From positions 1-16,611 of the forward strand of contig JBJELB010000024.1 in assembly GCA_051878935.1 (NCBI GenBank): a stretch of DNA of 16,611 nucleotides. The letters are read 5' to 3'. Source of the stretch: CANQDT01 sp051878935 (GTDB lineage Bacteria > Bacillota > Clostridia > Lachnospirales > Lachnospiraceae). The notes under the pieces were generated by a model. The model was given only the letters and a program-made list of their open reading frames with translations, made no database searches and was not told the DNA's origin. Position 1 is the first letter of the stretch. The number at the start of each line of letters is the position of its first letter. Of this stretch, positions 1 through 10,700 are shown piece by piece. The translations under genes and the position numbers were made by a program.

Positions 1-1
1 A

Positions 2-55
2 AGGTGCTATAGAAATGGGGGCAAAGCTATTTATGGTTTTGACCCCAACATCATA
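2..55 (+). repeat. Left copy of 54-bp perfect inverted repeat
   Basis: Positions 2-55 equal the reverse complement of 16558-16611 with no mismatch; identity stops at position 56 on the inner side. The outer limit is unknown because the window ends there. The copy begins AGGTGCTATAGAAATGGG and ends GACCCCAACATCATA. It contains an imperfect hairpin (16-28 pairing with 35-47). No transposase or recombinase lies next to it. It could be the end of a mobile element, a small dispersed repeat (MITE or REP-like), or a repeat at which a draft assembly broke. I do not recognise the family. Confidence 0.95.
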
Positions 56-130
56 TTATATAATTTTCGTATGAAAATCAATAATATGGATTACAGAATT
101 GGTTGTATGTATATTAAAAAAAATAGATGC

Positions 131-148
131 TCAATTATTGTGAATTGA
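131..148. promoter_or_regulatory. Perfect dyad, candidate operator
   Basis: The sequence TCAATTATTGTGAATTGA has two perfect 6-bp arms (131-136 and 143-148) around a 6-bp centre. It overlaps the proposed -35 box of the first gene, a usual position for a regulator site. Short AT-rich dyads also arise by chance, and AraC-family sites are usually direct repeats, so the assignment is weak. Confidence 0.25.
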
Positions 149-172
149 TGCCCCTTCCTTCCATTTTATACC
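145..172 (+). promoter_or_regulatory. Candidate sigma-A-like promoter of the operon
   Basis: A possible -35 TTGATG (145-150) is separated by 16 bp from a possible -10 TATACC (167-172). Both boxes are imperfect and this AT-rich leader offers other weak pairs, so the call is tentative. A start near 178-180 would give a leader of about 90 nt containing the hairpin at 206-237. The -35 overlaps the dyad at 131-148. Confidence 0.3.
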
Positions 173-205
173 AATAGGTAGTCTTGATATTTGTTTTCAT
201 GTTCT

Positions 206-237
206 GCCTAATGTCTGGCGAAGCCTAGATATTAGGC
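206..237 (+). other. Strong 5' leader hairpin (possible attenuator or mRNA-stability element)
   Basis: GCCTAATGTCTGGC (206-219) pairs with 223-237 across a GAA loop. The stem has 14 pairs, including one G-U pair, and one bulged T at 226. It ends 23 nt before the GGAG of the first gene. The following bases are GAGATTTCTT, which is not a proper U-run, so it is not a clear intrinsic terminator. It could be a leader structure controlling translation or decay, or the 3' hairpin of an upstream transcript. Confidence 0.55.
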
Positions 238-270
238 GAGATTTCTTAAAAAATAGAATAGGAGAATATG

Positions 271-1851
271 ATGAATATGAGGAAGAAAAATGTAAAAAAG
301 CTTTTTGTAATTACTATGTGTATTTCTCTTGTGTTTCTTTTTGTTGGGTGTGGTTTTAAAGAGGAAACCGTAGAAACGAATACGTTGCGTATTATGCTTA
401 TGGGGGATGAGCCAAAAGGATTTCAAGAGGTTCTAGCAGAGTTTTATGAAAGAACGAAGGATGATTTGAATATTACTCTTGATATCACATGGGTTCCGCA
501 GGGTGATTACAAAGATAAATTGAGCGTGAAAATGATGGCAGGAGAAGATTACGACCTGGTTTTTGATGCCCCTTGGTGTCATTTGCGTGAGTTAACAAAG
601 GATGGGGTATATGCTGATATTAGTGCGTACTTACACAATGAAGAGTATCCCGGACTAAAAGCGGCGTTTTCTGAAGCGTATATGGATAAGAACAGATACT
701 TTGGAAAGAATTACTATTTTCCATTGGAGCAGTCCTATGGTTCGGGTGTGACCGGCATTATGTACCGTAAAGATTTAGCAGACAAATATGGCGTTGGAAA
801 AGTGGACTCTGTGGAGAAATTACAGGAATTCTTTGATGTAATATTAGAAAATGAAAAAGACATGACACCACTAGCAGTCACACAGTCCAGAGGATTTTAT
901 CAATTCCAGAGAATCGATGAGGCGGCGCTGGAAAAGGCGAATATACATAGAATCGTTGTGAGTGGTTCTCCATATTATGTTTTATTAAATGAGGATAGAA
1001 CAAAAGTAGTAGAGATCGTACCGGAAGGTATTGGTGACGAAGGCTTTGCAGATTTTCCGGAAGGATTTAATTATGATTTTGCTATGGATCGATATGATTT
1101 ATTACAAGACTGGAACAAATACCTGAGTACGGATTCTATGAGCTGCTTAGATGCAGATACTCCGTTCTATGGTGGAAGGGCAGCAGCGATCTGTAGCGAC
1201 ATTGGTTCATGGTATACATCAGAGCAAAAGATGAAAAGTGCTATTCCGGATGCAGAAGTAGATTTATTTTTGGATGACCCGGATCAGGTTGCTATGAAGG
1301 AGAAATCTATACCAACCAGCTATTTGGCGAATAACTGTATCTGTATTCCGGAAGTTTCAAAGAAAAAAGATATGGCCGCAAAATTTCTGGATTGGGTTTT
1401 CTCTTCTCAGGAAAATAACGATCTGTTCACCTTGGGATTGGAAGGGCGTGACTGGAAAGCAGCAGAGGATGGAACCTATGAAGTATTGGATCTGAATTAT
1501 TTCTTCCCGGGCTATACCCTGAGCTGGAATCCTCATTTTAAGAGATTTCAGTCAGGTATGACACAGGAACAGAGAACCTATGAAGAGTACACATTGAAAG
1601 AGGAATCTTATATTGGTACTCCGTTGGCTGGTTTTGTGTTTAATCAGGAACCGGTGAAGACAGAGATTGCGAAAGTAAGTGCGATAAATAGTCAGGTGTC
1701 GACTCCAATGGGACATGGATTAACAGTAAAGGGATATGATTCGATTCGTGAAATGAGAAAAGATAATGTTGCTCAAAGTATGAAGTCCGGTATGCCGGAG
1801 ATTATGTCTGAGATAGAGAAACAAGTGAATGAATTCTTACAGACTCAATAA
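271..1851 (+). CDS. Extracellular sugar-binding lipoprotein of an ABC transporter (DUF3502 type)
   Basis: Predicted solute-binding lipoprotein that would capture oligosaccharides outside the membrane and hand them to an ABC importer. Residues 4-27 form a basic n-region, a hydrophobic core and a lipobox ending FVGC, so Cys27 would be lipid-modified. The middle has the SBP_bac_1-like fold pattern (DLVFDAPW, GRAAAICSDIGSW). The last ~140 residues (about 387-526: GLEGRDW, SPLLGF-like TPLAGFVFNQEPVKTEIA) resemble the C-terminal DUF3502 region of this lipoprotein group. ATG 271 is preferred because GGAG at 261-264 lies 6 nt upstream; ATG 268 would leave only 3 nt. It is first in the operon, 16 nt before the next gene. 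No permease or ATPase gene accompanies it, so its transporter partners must lie elsewhere. The fold assignment is firm; the ligand is unknown. Confidence 0.9.
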   Translation: MNMRKKNVKKLFVITMCISLVFLFVGCGFKEETVETNTLRIMLMGDEPKGFQEVLAEFYERTKDDLNITLDITWVPQGDYKDKLSVKMMAGEDYDLVFDAPWCHLRELTKDGVYADISAYLHNEEYPGLKAAFSEAYMDKNRYFGKNYYFPLEQSYGSGVTGIMYRKDLADKYGVGKVDSVEKLQEFFDVILENEKDMTPLAVTQSRGFYQFQRIDEAALEKANIHRIVVSGSPYYVLLNEDRTKVVEIVPEGIGDEGFADFPEGFNYDFAMDRYDLLQDWNKYLSTDSMSCLDADTPFYGGRAAAICSDIGSWYTSEQKMKSAIPDAEVDLFLDDPDQVAMKEKSIPTSYLANNCICIPEVSKKKDMAAKFLDWVFSSQENNDLFTLGLEGRDWKAAEDGTYEVLDLNYFFPGYTLSWNPHFKRFQSGMTQEQRTYEEYTLKEESYIGTPLAGFVFNQEPVKTEIAKVSAINSQVSTPMGHGLTVKGYDSIREMRKDNVAQSMKSGMPEIMSEIEKQVNEFLQTQ

Positions 1852-1867
1852 GATTGGGGGAACGAAG

Positions 1868-4696
1868 ATGTACAAAATGAAACGAGGAATAACATTTGTC
1901 GTGGTAGCAGTATTGTCAGCAAGTAATCTTCCTGTGATATCATCAGCAAAAGCAGCTAAGCCAACGGTGATGGAAAAAAAGATCGTGCTGTATGTCAATG
2001 GCGACGCAGCATCAGCAAAGCAAAAAATAACATTGAAAAAAAATAAAGGATATCAGGTTACCTATCGCAGTGCCGACAAAACCGTTGTAACTGTTACGAA
2101 AAAAGGCGTAGTTAAGGCAAAGTCAAAAGGTAAAACGAAAGTAACTGTTACATTTCAGAAAGGCAGTGTTACGGTAAAACGTAAGGTTACGGTAAGAGTA
2201 AAGAAGTATAAGGCAGATTGTGTGTTAACCGCTGCACAAACCGGAAGTAAGACAATATGTGTTCAGGCATCTGCTCCCCTAAATTCCGAAGAAGAGATAC
2301 AAGTCCTAAAGAATGGCAGCAGGGTTTCCGGTTGTAAATGGACCTATTCGGAAGATTATCAAACGATAGAGATTACATTGCCATATGCGATTCAGGAGAA
2401 AGAATACAAGATTCAGATTGGTGAACTGGAGACGAGTGTAGCCGGCGAAGTTGCGGTAGTAACAGACATCGTGATTGATGATCGGTTTAAATTAAATGCG
2501 GCATCGTTATCTGATAAAGTGACAGGTGGATATGTTCGTTATCAGATACTGGATCAGTTTGGTGGGGATCTAACTGCGGATACAAAAGTAGACGTATATT
2601 CCAGTATGGGTGCGGCAGCAGCCAATATTCGTACCGGATTAATCAGTGTATCAGAGGGAACGGAAGGAGATTCCATTTTCCGGAACTATCAGCTTGGCAA
2701 TAAGGTTGTGATCACCTTGCGGTTGGATGACGGTACCAGTGCTACAAAAGAATGTGTTATGAGTGATATGTCGATTGCTTATGATTTCTCAGTTTCAGAA
2801 CTATACAATGCAGAAGGTCTGGCTTTGACGGACTCTTTTGATGGCGAAGATGAGTTCTACATTTTGTTTGATGTCAAAGACCAATATGGTGATGTTCATA
2901 ATGATCTTAGAGATGATATGACGAAGAAGGTTATGGATACCTTAGAAGTTTCCATGACTGCCTGCAATACCAATCTTCTTATTGAGGAAAACACGAACCG
3001 GGCACAGAACGAAAAACATGCAGTCTTTACCAATGTGGAAAAAGAGGGTAAAAAGTATATTGGATTGAAATTAGAGGTAGAAACGGATACAGTAGCGGAA
3101 CAGGGTACAGCAATCCTGCGAATGTTTGGATGTAGCTCTTATAAGATGCAACAGGCAGATATCGTTGTAAACTATGGAACAACCGTTCATACATTTTCAG
3201 CAGAGCCGCTTGAAGCGGTTGTATTAGGAGAAGATATCGAATTTGACTATACGGCTCTTGATGTGAATGGAGAACCGGTTACGGATCTGGCATCTTTGAA
3301 GGATTTGTTAAAGAATGAAGATCGTTCGCTAACTGATTTTGGCAAGGATTTTAAATTTGTGAGGGAAGGTGAGCAGATTAAGTTGTATCGCAAGAGCGAT
3401 GCTTATGGGAATATAAGCGTAGGCTATGCATCTACCGTTGTGGTAACGCGAACCCATCAAAGCGCACAAATCTTTTATGAATTACTTGCAAAATCAAGAC
3501 CTACATACATCGTAGGATATCATGGGAAAACAGTGGATACTATGCCAAACAATGCAGTAACCTTTGAAACGAGATATTTTGATTTCGAAGACCAGTATGG
3601 CAGAAGTATGCTGATAGAAGATGTATATCAGTATGTAAATGATTTCCGTATCAAGATTGAAACAAATGTGGAAGACTTTCAGGAAGTGTCCGGTGATGGT
3701 ACGATGACACTTTCTTCTAGTGGTTCGAGAAGTGTTACTCCAAGCTATACATCCGGTACGAAAACAGTTAGCTTTAAGCTGGTTTCTGCAACTGGTCTTG
3801 ATATCACAGATGGCGTTTATAACCAGCATGCAGCCAATGCCCGTTTTGATAATCTGTCAAAATGTTTTACAGAAGCCAGCGCATATGAGATGGACATGAC
3901 AGTTGTTCCTTTTAATAAGATTAAGGAATTTGAAGTAAGTGCAGTACCATTGTTATATGCCGGTGCAGCGGAAGGTAATGCGTATGCATATGATATTGAA
4001 GTATATGGTATCAGTAATAGCAACAAAGTATTGATTCCGAATGAGCCGGAATATTATAGTGTAGTATTGCCAACGGAAGCAGATATTGCAGTAACGGATG
4101 GTAATAAGAATGTCGGTCTTGCATACGGAACCGGTACCGGTAAATTATATTCTGTTTTCAATTATGGAGCAGGAGACGATGGAGCAGATGATTTCTATGT
4201 AAATGGAGACATTGTATCAGAATTAAAACGTAAGATTGAAATTGTCATTGGAAGCAAGCAGACACAAGTAGTCAGACAAGAAGTAACAGTGTCTAAAGAA
4301 GAACCAAAGGTTTCCAAGATTACACTGCGTTATCCATCTGATTATACACAAGATGTAACAAAACAGGGAAAAGTGGTAGATGCACAATACAAGATATCTG
4401 CTTCGGAATTAAATTCTGATCCGTCTATGACATTCTTAACATGTATGGATGTTACCGATCAATATGGTGCCAGTACAACAGGTGATAAACAGACAGAATT
4501 AGATGTTTCTCAATTGACACCAAGATTCTTTATTAATGATATCGAAGTGGAACAGGGAAGCATATCAACAAGATTGATTAAGAATAACGGTACAACGAAA
4601 CCATCCTATTCCGGCTTTAAAGCAGGCGATACCTTTGTTCTGACCTACAAGTTTGGAGATGGAGTAGAAGCATCTATGGATATTCTTGTATATTAA
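1868..4696 (+). CDS. Secreted multi-domain Ig-like (Big_2 plus DQYG-repeat) surface protein
   Basis: No enzyme domain is recognisable in this 942-residue protein. A signal peptide (residues 1 to about 29, KMKR then hydrophobic, ending SSAKA) is followed by a lysine-rich Big_2 module (about 34-118; core TVTKKGVVKAKSKGKTKVTV). The rest looks like a string of beta-sandwich domains: DQ(F/Y)G strand-entry motifs recur at residues 229, 338, 575 and 864, with a related LDVNGEP at about 464, roughly 110-125 residues apart. Such motifs are common in bacterial Ig-like and invasin-like repeats. There is no LPXTG, SLH or C-terminal membrane anchor. The start at 1868 follows GGGGG (1856-1860) and begins directly with a signal peptide; the in-frame ATG at 1829 lies inside the preceding gene. 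Its place beside a lyase suggests polysaccharide binding or surface display (inference). Confidence 0.85.
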   Translation: MYKMKRGITFVVVAVLSASNLPVISSAKAAKPTVMEKKIVLYVNGDAASAKQKITLKKNKGYQVTYRSADKTVVTVTKKGVVKAKSKGKTKVTVTFQKGSVTVKRKVTVRVKKYKADCVLTAAQTGSKTICVQASAPLNSEEEIQVLKNGSRVSGCKWTYSEDYQTIEITLPYAIQEKEYKIQIGELETSVAGEVAVVTDIVIDDRFKLNAASLSDKVTGGYVRYQILDQFGGDLTADTKVDVYSSMGAAAANIRTGLISVSEGTEGDSIFRNYQLGNKVVITLRLDDGTSATKECVMSDMSIAYDFSVSELYNAEGLALTDSFDGEDEFYILFDVKDQYGDVHNDLRDDMTKKVMDTLEVSMTACNTNLLIEENTNRAQNEKHAVFTNVEKEGKKYIGLKLEVETDTVAEQGTAILRMFGCSSYKMQQADIVVNYGTTVHTFSAEPLEAVVLGEDIEFDYTALDVNGEPVTDLASLKDLLKNEDRSLTDFGKDFKFVREGEQIKLYRKSDAYGNISVGYASTVVVTRTHQSAQIFYELLAKSRPTYIVGYHGKTVDTMPNNAVTFETRYFDFEDQYGRSMLIEDVYQYVNDFRIKIETNVEDFQEVSGDGTMTLSSSGSRSVTPSYTSGTKTVSFKLVSATGLDITDGVYNQHAANARFDNLSKCFTEASAYEMDMTVVPFNKIKEFEVSAVPLLYAGAAEGNAYAYDIEVYGISNSNKVLIPNEPEYYSVVLPTEADIAVTDGNKNVGLAYGTGTGKLYSVFNYGAGDDGADDFYVNGDIVSELKRKIEIVIGSKQTQVVRQEVTVSKEEPKVSKITLRYPSDYTQDVTKQGKVVDAQYKISASELNSDPSMTFLTCMDVTDQYGASTTGDKQTELDVSQLTPRFFINDIEVEQGSISTRLIKNNGTTKPSYSGFKAGDTFVLTYKFGDGVEASMDILVY

Positions 4697-4701
4697 GGAG
4701 G
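4695..4701 (+). promoter_or_regulatory. AAGGAGG ribosome binding site of the giant lyase
   Basis: AAGGAGG overlaps the TAA stop of the preceding gene (4694-4696) and lies 4 nt before ATG 4706. It fixes the start and suggests translational coupling of the two secreted proteins. Confidence 0.8.
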
Positions 4702-4705
4702 ACAT

Positions 4706-7700
4706 ATGGCTAGAAAAATTGTAAAGAGAATCATCAGTCTGGCTTTAGTTGGTGCGATGATTTTGACGGATCATATTTCTTTGTGTGGTCTGACACCAAT
4801 AGAAACGGTTCAGGCAGAGACTGCTGAAACAGTAATAAAAATTAAACCGGATGCAGAGACCTTCATAAACGGAGGTTCTGTAGACTATAATGGAAATGCG
4901 AATTCTTTGATATTATTAGGTCGTAAACGATATTTTTTGACCAGATTTGATATGAGTTCTATAGCAGAACAGGTAAAAGCCAACAATCAGATGGTATTGA
5001 AAATGGAACTCGTATCTATGATTGGTGATTCGGATACCAATACCGCTACGATTCATTCCATGACAGACCATAGCTGGGCGGAGGCACCGGCGGAAGCCAC
5101 CTATCGTACGGTTGGCGGCAAATGGAATTCTGATGTCATGGATGCACAACAGGGCAAAGGAGAAGGCGAAGAATTGCGTCTGGATGTAACAGGCAGTTAC
5201 GAGAACCTAGGCTTAGATACGGAATACAGCACAAAATTGTCTTATGCAGTAACCGGAAGCGGCAGTGACGGATATGATGATCGGATTACAGACGAAGCAT
5301 GTATTTCTTTAGTATGGGATTCGACCTATCTGGAAGTGACATTAGCTCCGAATACAGAAACCTATCAGAATATGAGAGATTACAATTCGGCGAAACGGGC
5401 AGCGGCTATGATCAAAGGGCTATATGGCGGACGCACATTATATAACGACATCATATTGCCTAAGACAGCATATGGGGTGGATGAGATTCAATGGGAATCT
5501 TCGGATGAAACATTTCTTACGAATGAAGGTGTCGTTACCCGTCCGGATAAAACAGCATTAGATGATGAAATTATCACGATGCAGCTTACTATTATCAAAG
5601 GCTCACAAGCATATACCGATGAGTTGAAATTTATCATTGCGCAGGAATATCCATATATATATCCTACAACACAAGGTATGGTTTATTATGCGAGCGGAAC
5701 GGTAAATAACGGAATTAGTGCAAATACAACACTTGGTGAGATAGCTGATAAAAACAGTGCCTATGGAGTGCATCAACAGATTTTTGTCGGACGTTCCAGA
5801 ATAGGCATCTTTGAGATACCATTGGAAGAAGTAGACGAACAGGCATCGAATATTGTTTTCCATCTAACCGGATATGGAACCTCTGCTGCGACAGATGTAG
5901 GTATCTATGTTGCAGAATTAAAAGATGAATTAGCAGGACAGGGAGAGTATCCGATCTCAGAGGAAACCGGTAATACGATTTATAAGGAAACTCATTATGA
6001 ATGGAAGAAACATAATACCGGAATTACGATGGAGATACCAAAGCTAAATATAACCAATAGTGTGGATCTGACGGAGGTCTTTATAGAAGCAAAAAAGGCC
6101 GGTAAAGAATCCTTGATCTTAGTGTTGCATTGTGAAGGCGATGTAGCAGGTGCATTATATTCTCCACTAGGTGATGCTTCCAGACAAATATATATTCTTC
6201 AGGAGAATTTACCGGTAGAAGAACGCTTTATCCAAGTGGCAAAAGATATCAATCAATATGATGAAGATACTTTCTTTACTGACTTTATCCTTCCGAGCTA
6301 TTATGGAAATGGTATTTCTGTTGAATGGTCAAGTGGTAATAATGATGTTATTGAATTGGTTCAGAAAGATGATAGCTTAATCGCGCGTGTGCATAGACCT
6401 GCAGCAGATTCAGCATTAGATGCAGTTGTATTATTACAGGCACATCTGGTATATCGTTATGATACAACACAGACAAAGGATATCCGGATTAACATTAATG
6501 TTCCAAAAGAACAGAAATTTGTAGGAAATCAGGGAGAGTCTTTCAAGAACCTGATCACATTTGCCAGAAAGACCTTAGCAGAAGAAACAGACTATAAACC
6601 GGAAGCAGAACGAGTGAAACCGGAAGTGGATGAAGAAGGTGTTGCAGCTACTGCAGGCGACTTGGGAGTATTATCCAAAGAAGCTTATGATGCTTTTAAA
6701 CAGGTAGTAGATGAAGCGGAAGCAGAAACCAATCCGGAAAATTATTTTTCAAAGATGCAGCGTATCATTCGTTATGGATATGATTACATGAATTCCGGAC
6801 TACAGGATAATAAAATCTATAAAACGAAATTAAAAGAGTATCAATTATATCTAACAGAAGGTAACACGTTATGGTATTCCCAGACACGCTCTATGGTAAG
6901 AGCATATGTCTGGAAAGCAAAGGCTTGCCTGTTAGTGGAACCGGAATTATATCCGCAAAGTGCAAAAGATGTATTGCAGGTTCAGATTGACCGTGCAGAG
7001 AAAGCATTAGCCGGTACCCTGCATTATGAATTTTCCTTAAACAGACAGTTTAATAAAGCATATGATGACCAGATGCTTCGTAAGACGTTGTCTGAGTATG
7101 TTCGTATCAATCGGTTTGGTCGTGAACAGTGGGGTATATTAGATGCGACAGAATGGTATCGAGATCAATCGATTCTTATGGATGCCTATTATAGTGAGAG
7201 ATTAGAGAGTAATTATGAAGGTACCGTTCAGCGTAATAACGCATGGAGAACAGATGCCGGACTTTTAATTGGGAATTATTCCTTTTCCTTTGTGCAGGCT
7301 GATTTGAGTAATATAAAAACAGAAGATATTTATTCCTCTGCATTTGAAGGATATGGAACCTCTGACGGCGGCGGATTTATGGAACTAAATGATGTTCCGG
7401 ATTATTCCATGGATGAAATCAAAACATTCAGTTCATTGCTTTCAAGTCAGCATGAAGCAGGAAAAACGCTTCAGATTGATGACGTTGAAAAGAACAAGAA
7501 ATCCCTAAAGATTGATTTCAAACCAAGTGGTGGTGGAGACAATACACTTAATATTACTGATACAGTCCTTCAGAGAATTGAAGATGGTAAATCAGCAGTA
7601 ACCATTGAATTTCAGCCAAGAGATCTGGTAAATGTATCTTCCAAATATTCCGGATACGAGAGACGTGCTGATAATTTACCATATATCCGTGTAACATATC

Positions 7701-10700
7701 GTATGGTTAGCACACAGCAGTTCAAAGACAAATATGAGGATTTTGTCGGCAAACAGGAACAATGGTTAAAAGATGCAAAAGGATATACCGGAGATATCAG
7801 CAATGCGAATGCCGGTGAATATCCACAGGATAAGGTAGACGCAGCGAAAGCAGCAATGGCTGCCTTAGAGCAAAGCTATGCCGATAATTATCCGATCGGT
7901 AATTATTATCCAATTGCAGAAGCTATGATTGATTTAGAAGATGCGGTTGTAGACATGAGAGATCATGTAGCGTTATCAACAGAAATCGATCCTACCTCTA
8001 ACTTCTTCTTTACCGTAGATGAATTTGAAGAAGTAAAAGAACGAATAAAGACTGACACCGATTTGAAAAGCTTTTATGAGAAGAATAAATCGATATGTGA
8101 TAATGCAGCTTCCTGGCAGGAATATAAAGAATTGTATGAAACCTTAAAAGAAAAGGATCTTGCTTCGATAAAAGCCAGAGATGAAAAATACCGTATCTGG
8201 GCAGGAAAAGGAAGACTTGGCTTTACTGCTCCTAAAGGTACTACGCAAGCATATCTAACGATTGAACTGCCATCGGAAGAGAATGATGCAGCTACCGATG
8301 GTTATGCAGGACATGTATGGGTAGATGATATTTCCTTAGTAGCAACAACAGTAACGGATACGGTTGCAGTTGTAAACAGCGGATTTGAAAAGGGTAGTGG
8401 CACCAAACCGATGGGTTGGACGTTTATGGGAAACGGTAATGCTGTCGGACAGTGGCAGACAACCAATTCTAATCTGGCATTATCTGGTAAATGCTCTTTG
8501 TATTTAGAAAACCCGGATGCGAACAGTCATGCAATCTGGCAGTCTGATCCTTTTACTATGCCTCCGGATTCCTATTCCATGTCTGTTAATGTGAAGCAAC
8601 ATGGTAAATTTAAAAACGGAACGATCTTCACGATGCATTTCCTGGATGCGGATGGAAGGGATTTAGGAAGCTCGGAAGGGTTTGCAGTCAATGATATCGG
8701 TAATATCAAAGACATAGATGGAAAAGGAGTACCATCTCATAACCTATTATATCAATCAGCTACGATTACTTACCTGTTAACGGATAATATGGATTATGCA
8801 TATCAGGCAAAATATGCATTGCTTAATTATTTGAATGAGTCTTGTCAGGGTATTCGGGGTTGGAATATTGAACATGCGCGTCCTGCTTATGGTGACGTAT
8901 ATGGTGCGGTTCAGTTAGGTCGTATGTTGAATTCCATGGGTACCATAATCCCAATCCTGCGTCAGGCAGGAGTATTCACGGAAGAAGAAGAGGCGTTAAT
9001 CGCACGACTGGGACAGTTCCAAATTGACTCTTGCAGTGATATGAGAGATTTGACTAAGGTAACAGAAGCAGAAGCGGCATATGATACAACAAACTGGGAA
9101 TTTGATATGGTTCACGGCTCTGCAATGTTTGCAATGGCATTTTCACAAAGCGATGCTATGCCATATGCGCAACGTTATATTTTTAATGGTACTCATTTTA
9201 TCAAAGGTCAGCTTCTGATTAATATGCGTGATGGTGTATGGCCGGAATCGGTGCGTTATCATGGAGCATTCTTAGGTAAGATGGCAGTATATGCCAGAGT
9301 ATGTCAGAAGGTTATGAACAAAGACTTCTGGACGGATCCGGAATTCTCGTTGGTAGACAGCTTTAAATATTACGTTATGATTCAGACTCCTGCATTTGCC
9401 AATGGTAATATTTCCACTCCAACCTTCGGTGACCATATATTCTCGAGCGGTGATGAGTTTAGCTGGCTGGGATATTATTGGGATACGATTTACCAATATG
9501 ATAAAGAGTTGGCTGCGCAGGTTTATGAGACATGGGTACGTGCAGGACGCCCATCATCTGAAACAGGTTCCGAAGATAATATGTTCCAGAACTTCTTTGG
9601 ACGTGGCGAATTCCCGGGTGGAACATCTGCTTATAAAGGTTCTTTGAATTTAACATCCAATGATTTTGCTAAGAAGTATGGTAACTTTATTTTCCGTAAT
9701 AATTTTGGCGATACTGAAAAAGAAAGTTATATGGCAATATCCATGAATCCGGTTGAAGTAGGACATAGCCATCCGGATCAGACAGCATTCGTGATGTATG
9801 CAGATTCTGTTCCATTGGTTATTGACCCGGGTATTGGAGATTATTGGGGTGCGAATAAAGCAGCTCTTCGTTCGCCGGCATCGCATGCCATGGTATCTTA
9901 TAAGAACGGTGTGAATACAGTCCGTGACAGCCTGGGTACAACGGAGCTTAATCGATGGTATGTATCCGATAAGATGGATACGATCAAAGGTACAACCGGA
10001 AGTAGTATTGGTACCGATGGTAGTATTTCCAGAACAATTAACTTTGTCAAAGACGAATTTGAAGCATATATTATCTGGGATCAGGTTTCCGGTGCCACAC
10101 AAGGTACCAGATGGGCACTGCCGGTTCTTACCGAGACTCCACTGTCGGACACAATAGATGGTAATCATGTAAGGGCAGACGGATTTGGTGATATTAACTT
10201 AGATGTATATATATTAGAAGGAAACACAGCTTCCTATAAATTAAGCAGTGTGATCCCTCAAGGTAAATATCCAAATAGGAACGGTTCTAAGAAGCCAATT
10301 ACAGATATTATTCATATTGATAATGAATTGAATGATAACTATCTGACGGTATTATTCCCACAGAATGAGAGAAGAGGTGCGATAACTACGTCAGAGGTTT
10401 CCCTGACAAACAAAAATCAAAAAGTAAAAGCATACAAGATTACTCATAGTGGAGGAAATTCCATCTATGTAGTAACGAATGACAGTAAAGTAGATGAAAC
10501 CGTAACGTTAGGCACTCCGGTACAGAATCTCGCGGAAATTGACGGAGAAGTCTCCAAGGATGGAGTGGTAGCAGTGCCGGCATATTCTATGGCAATTCTA
10601 TCCACGAATGTGTCAGTTAAGAATGTGAATAGTAATGAAACCACAACTTCCCAAAATACCGGTGGTGGCGGTGGCGGAATCGTATTAGCACCTACGGAAA

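Noticed and set aside
206..237. Leader hairpin as a simple intrinsic terminator
   Set aside because: The bases after the stem (GAGATTTCTT) do not form a U-run, and the stem lies within the probable leader of the first gene. I kept it as an unassigned structure.
1829..1867. Upstream in-frame ATG for the second gene
   Set aside because: It would overlap the lipoprotein gene, lacks a ribosome binding site and puts 13 extra residues before a normal signal peptide. ATG 1868 has a purine-rich site at proper spacing.
9650..10168. 172-codon open frame on the minus strand inside the lyase gene
   Set aside because: It lies opposite the conserved lyase beta-sheet domain, has no ribosome binding site and its product shows no recognisable domain. 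It is a shadow of the coding strand.
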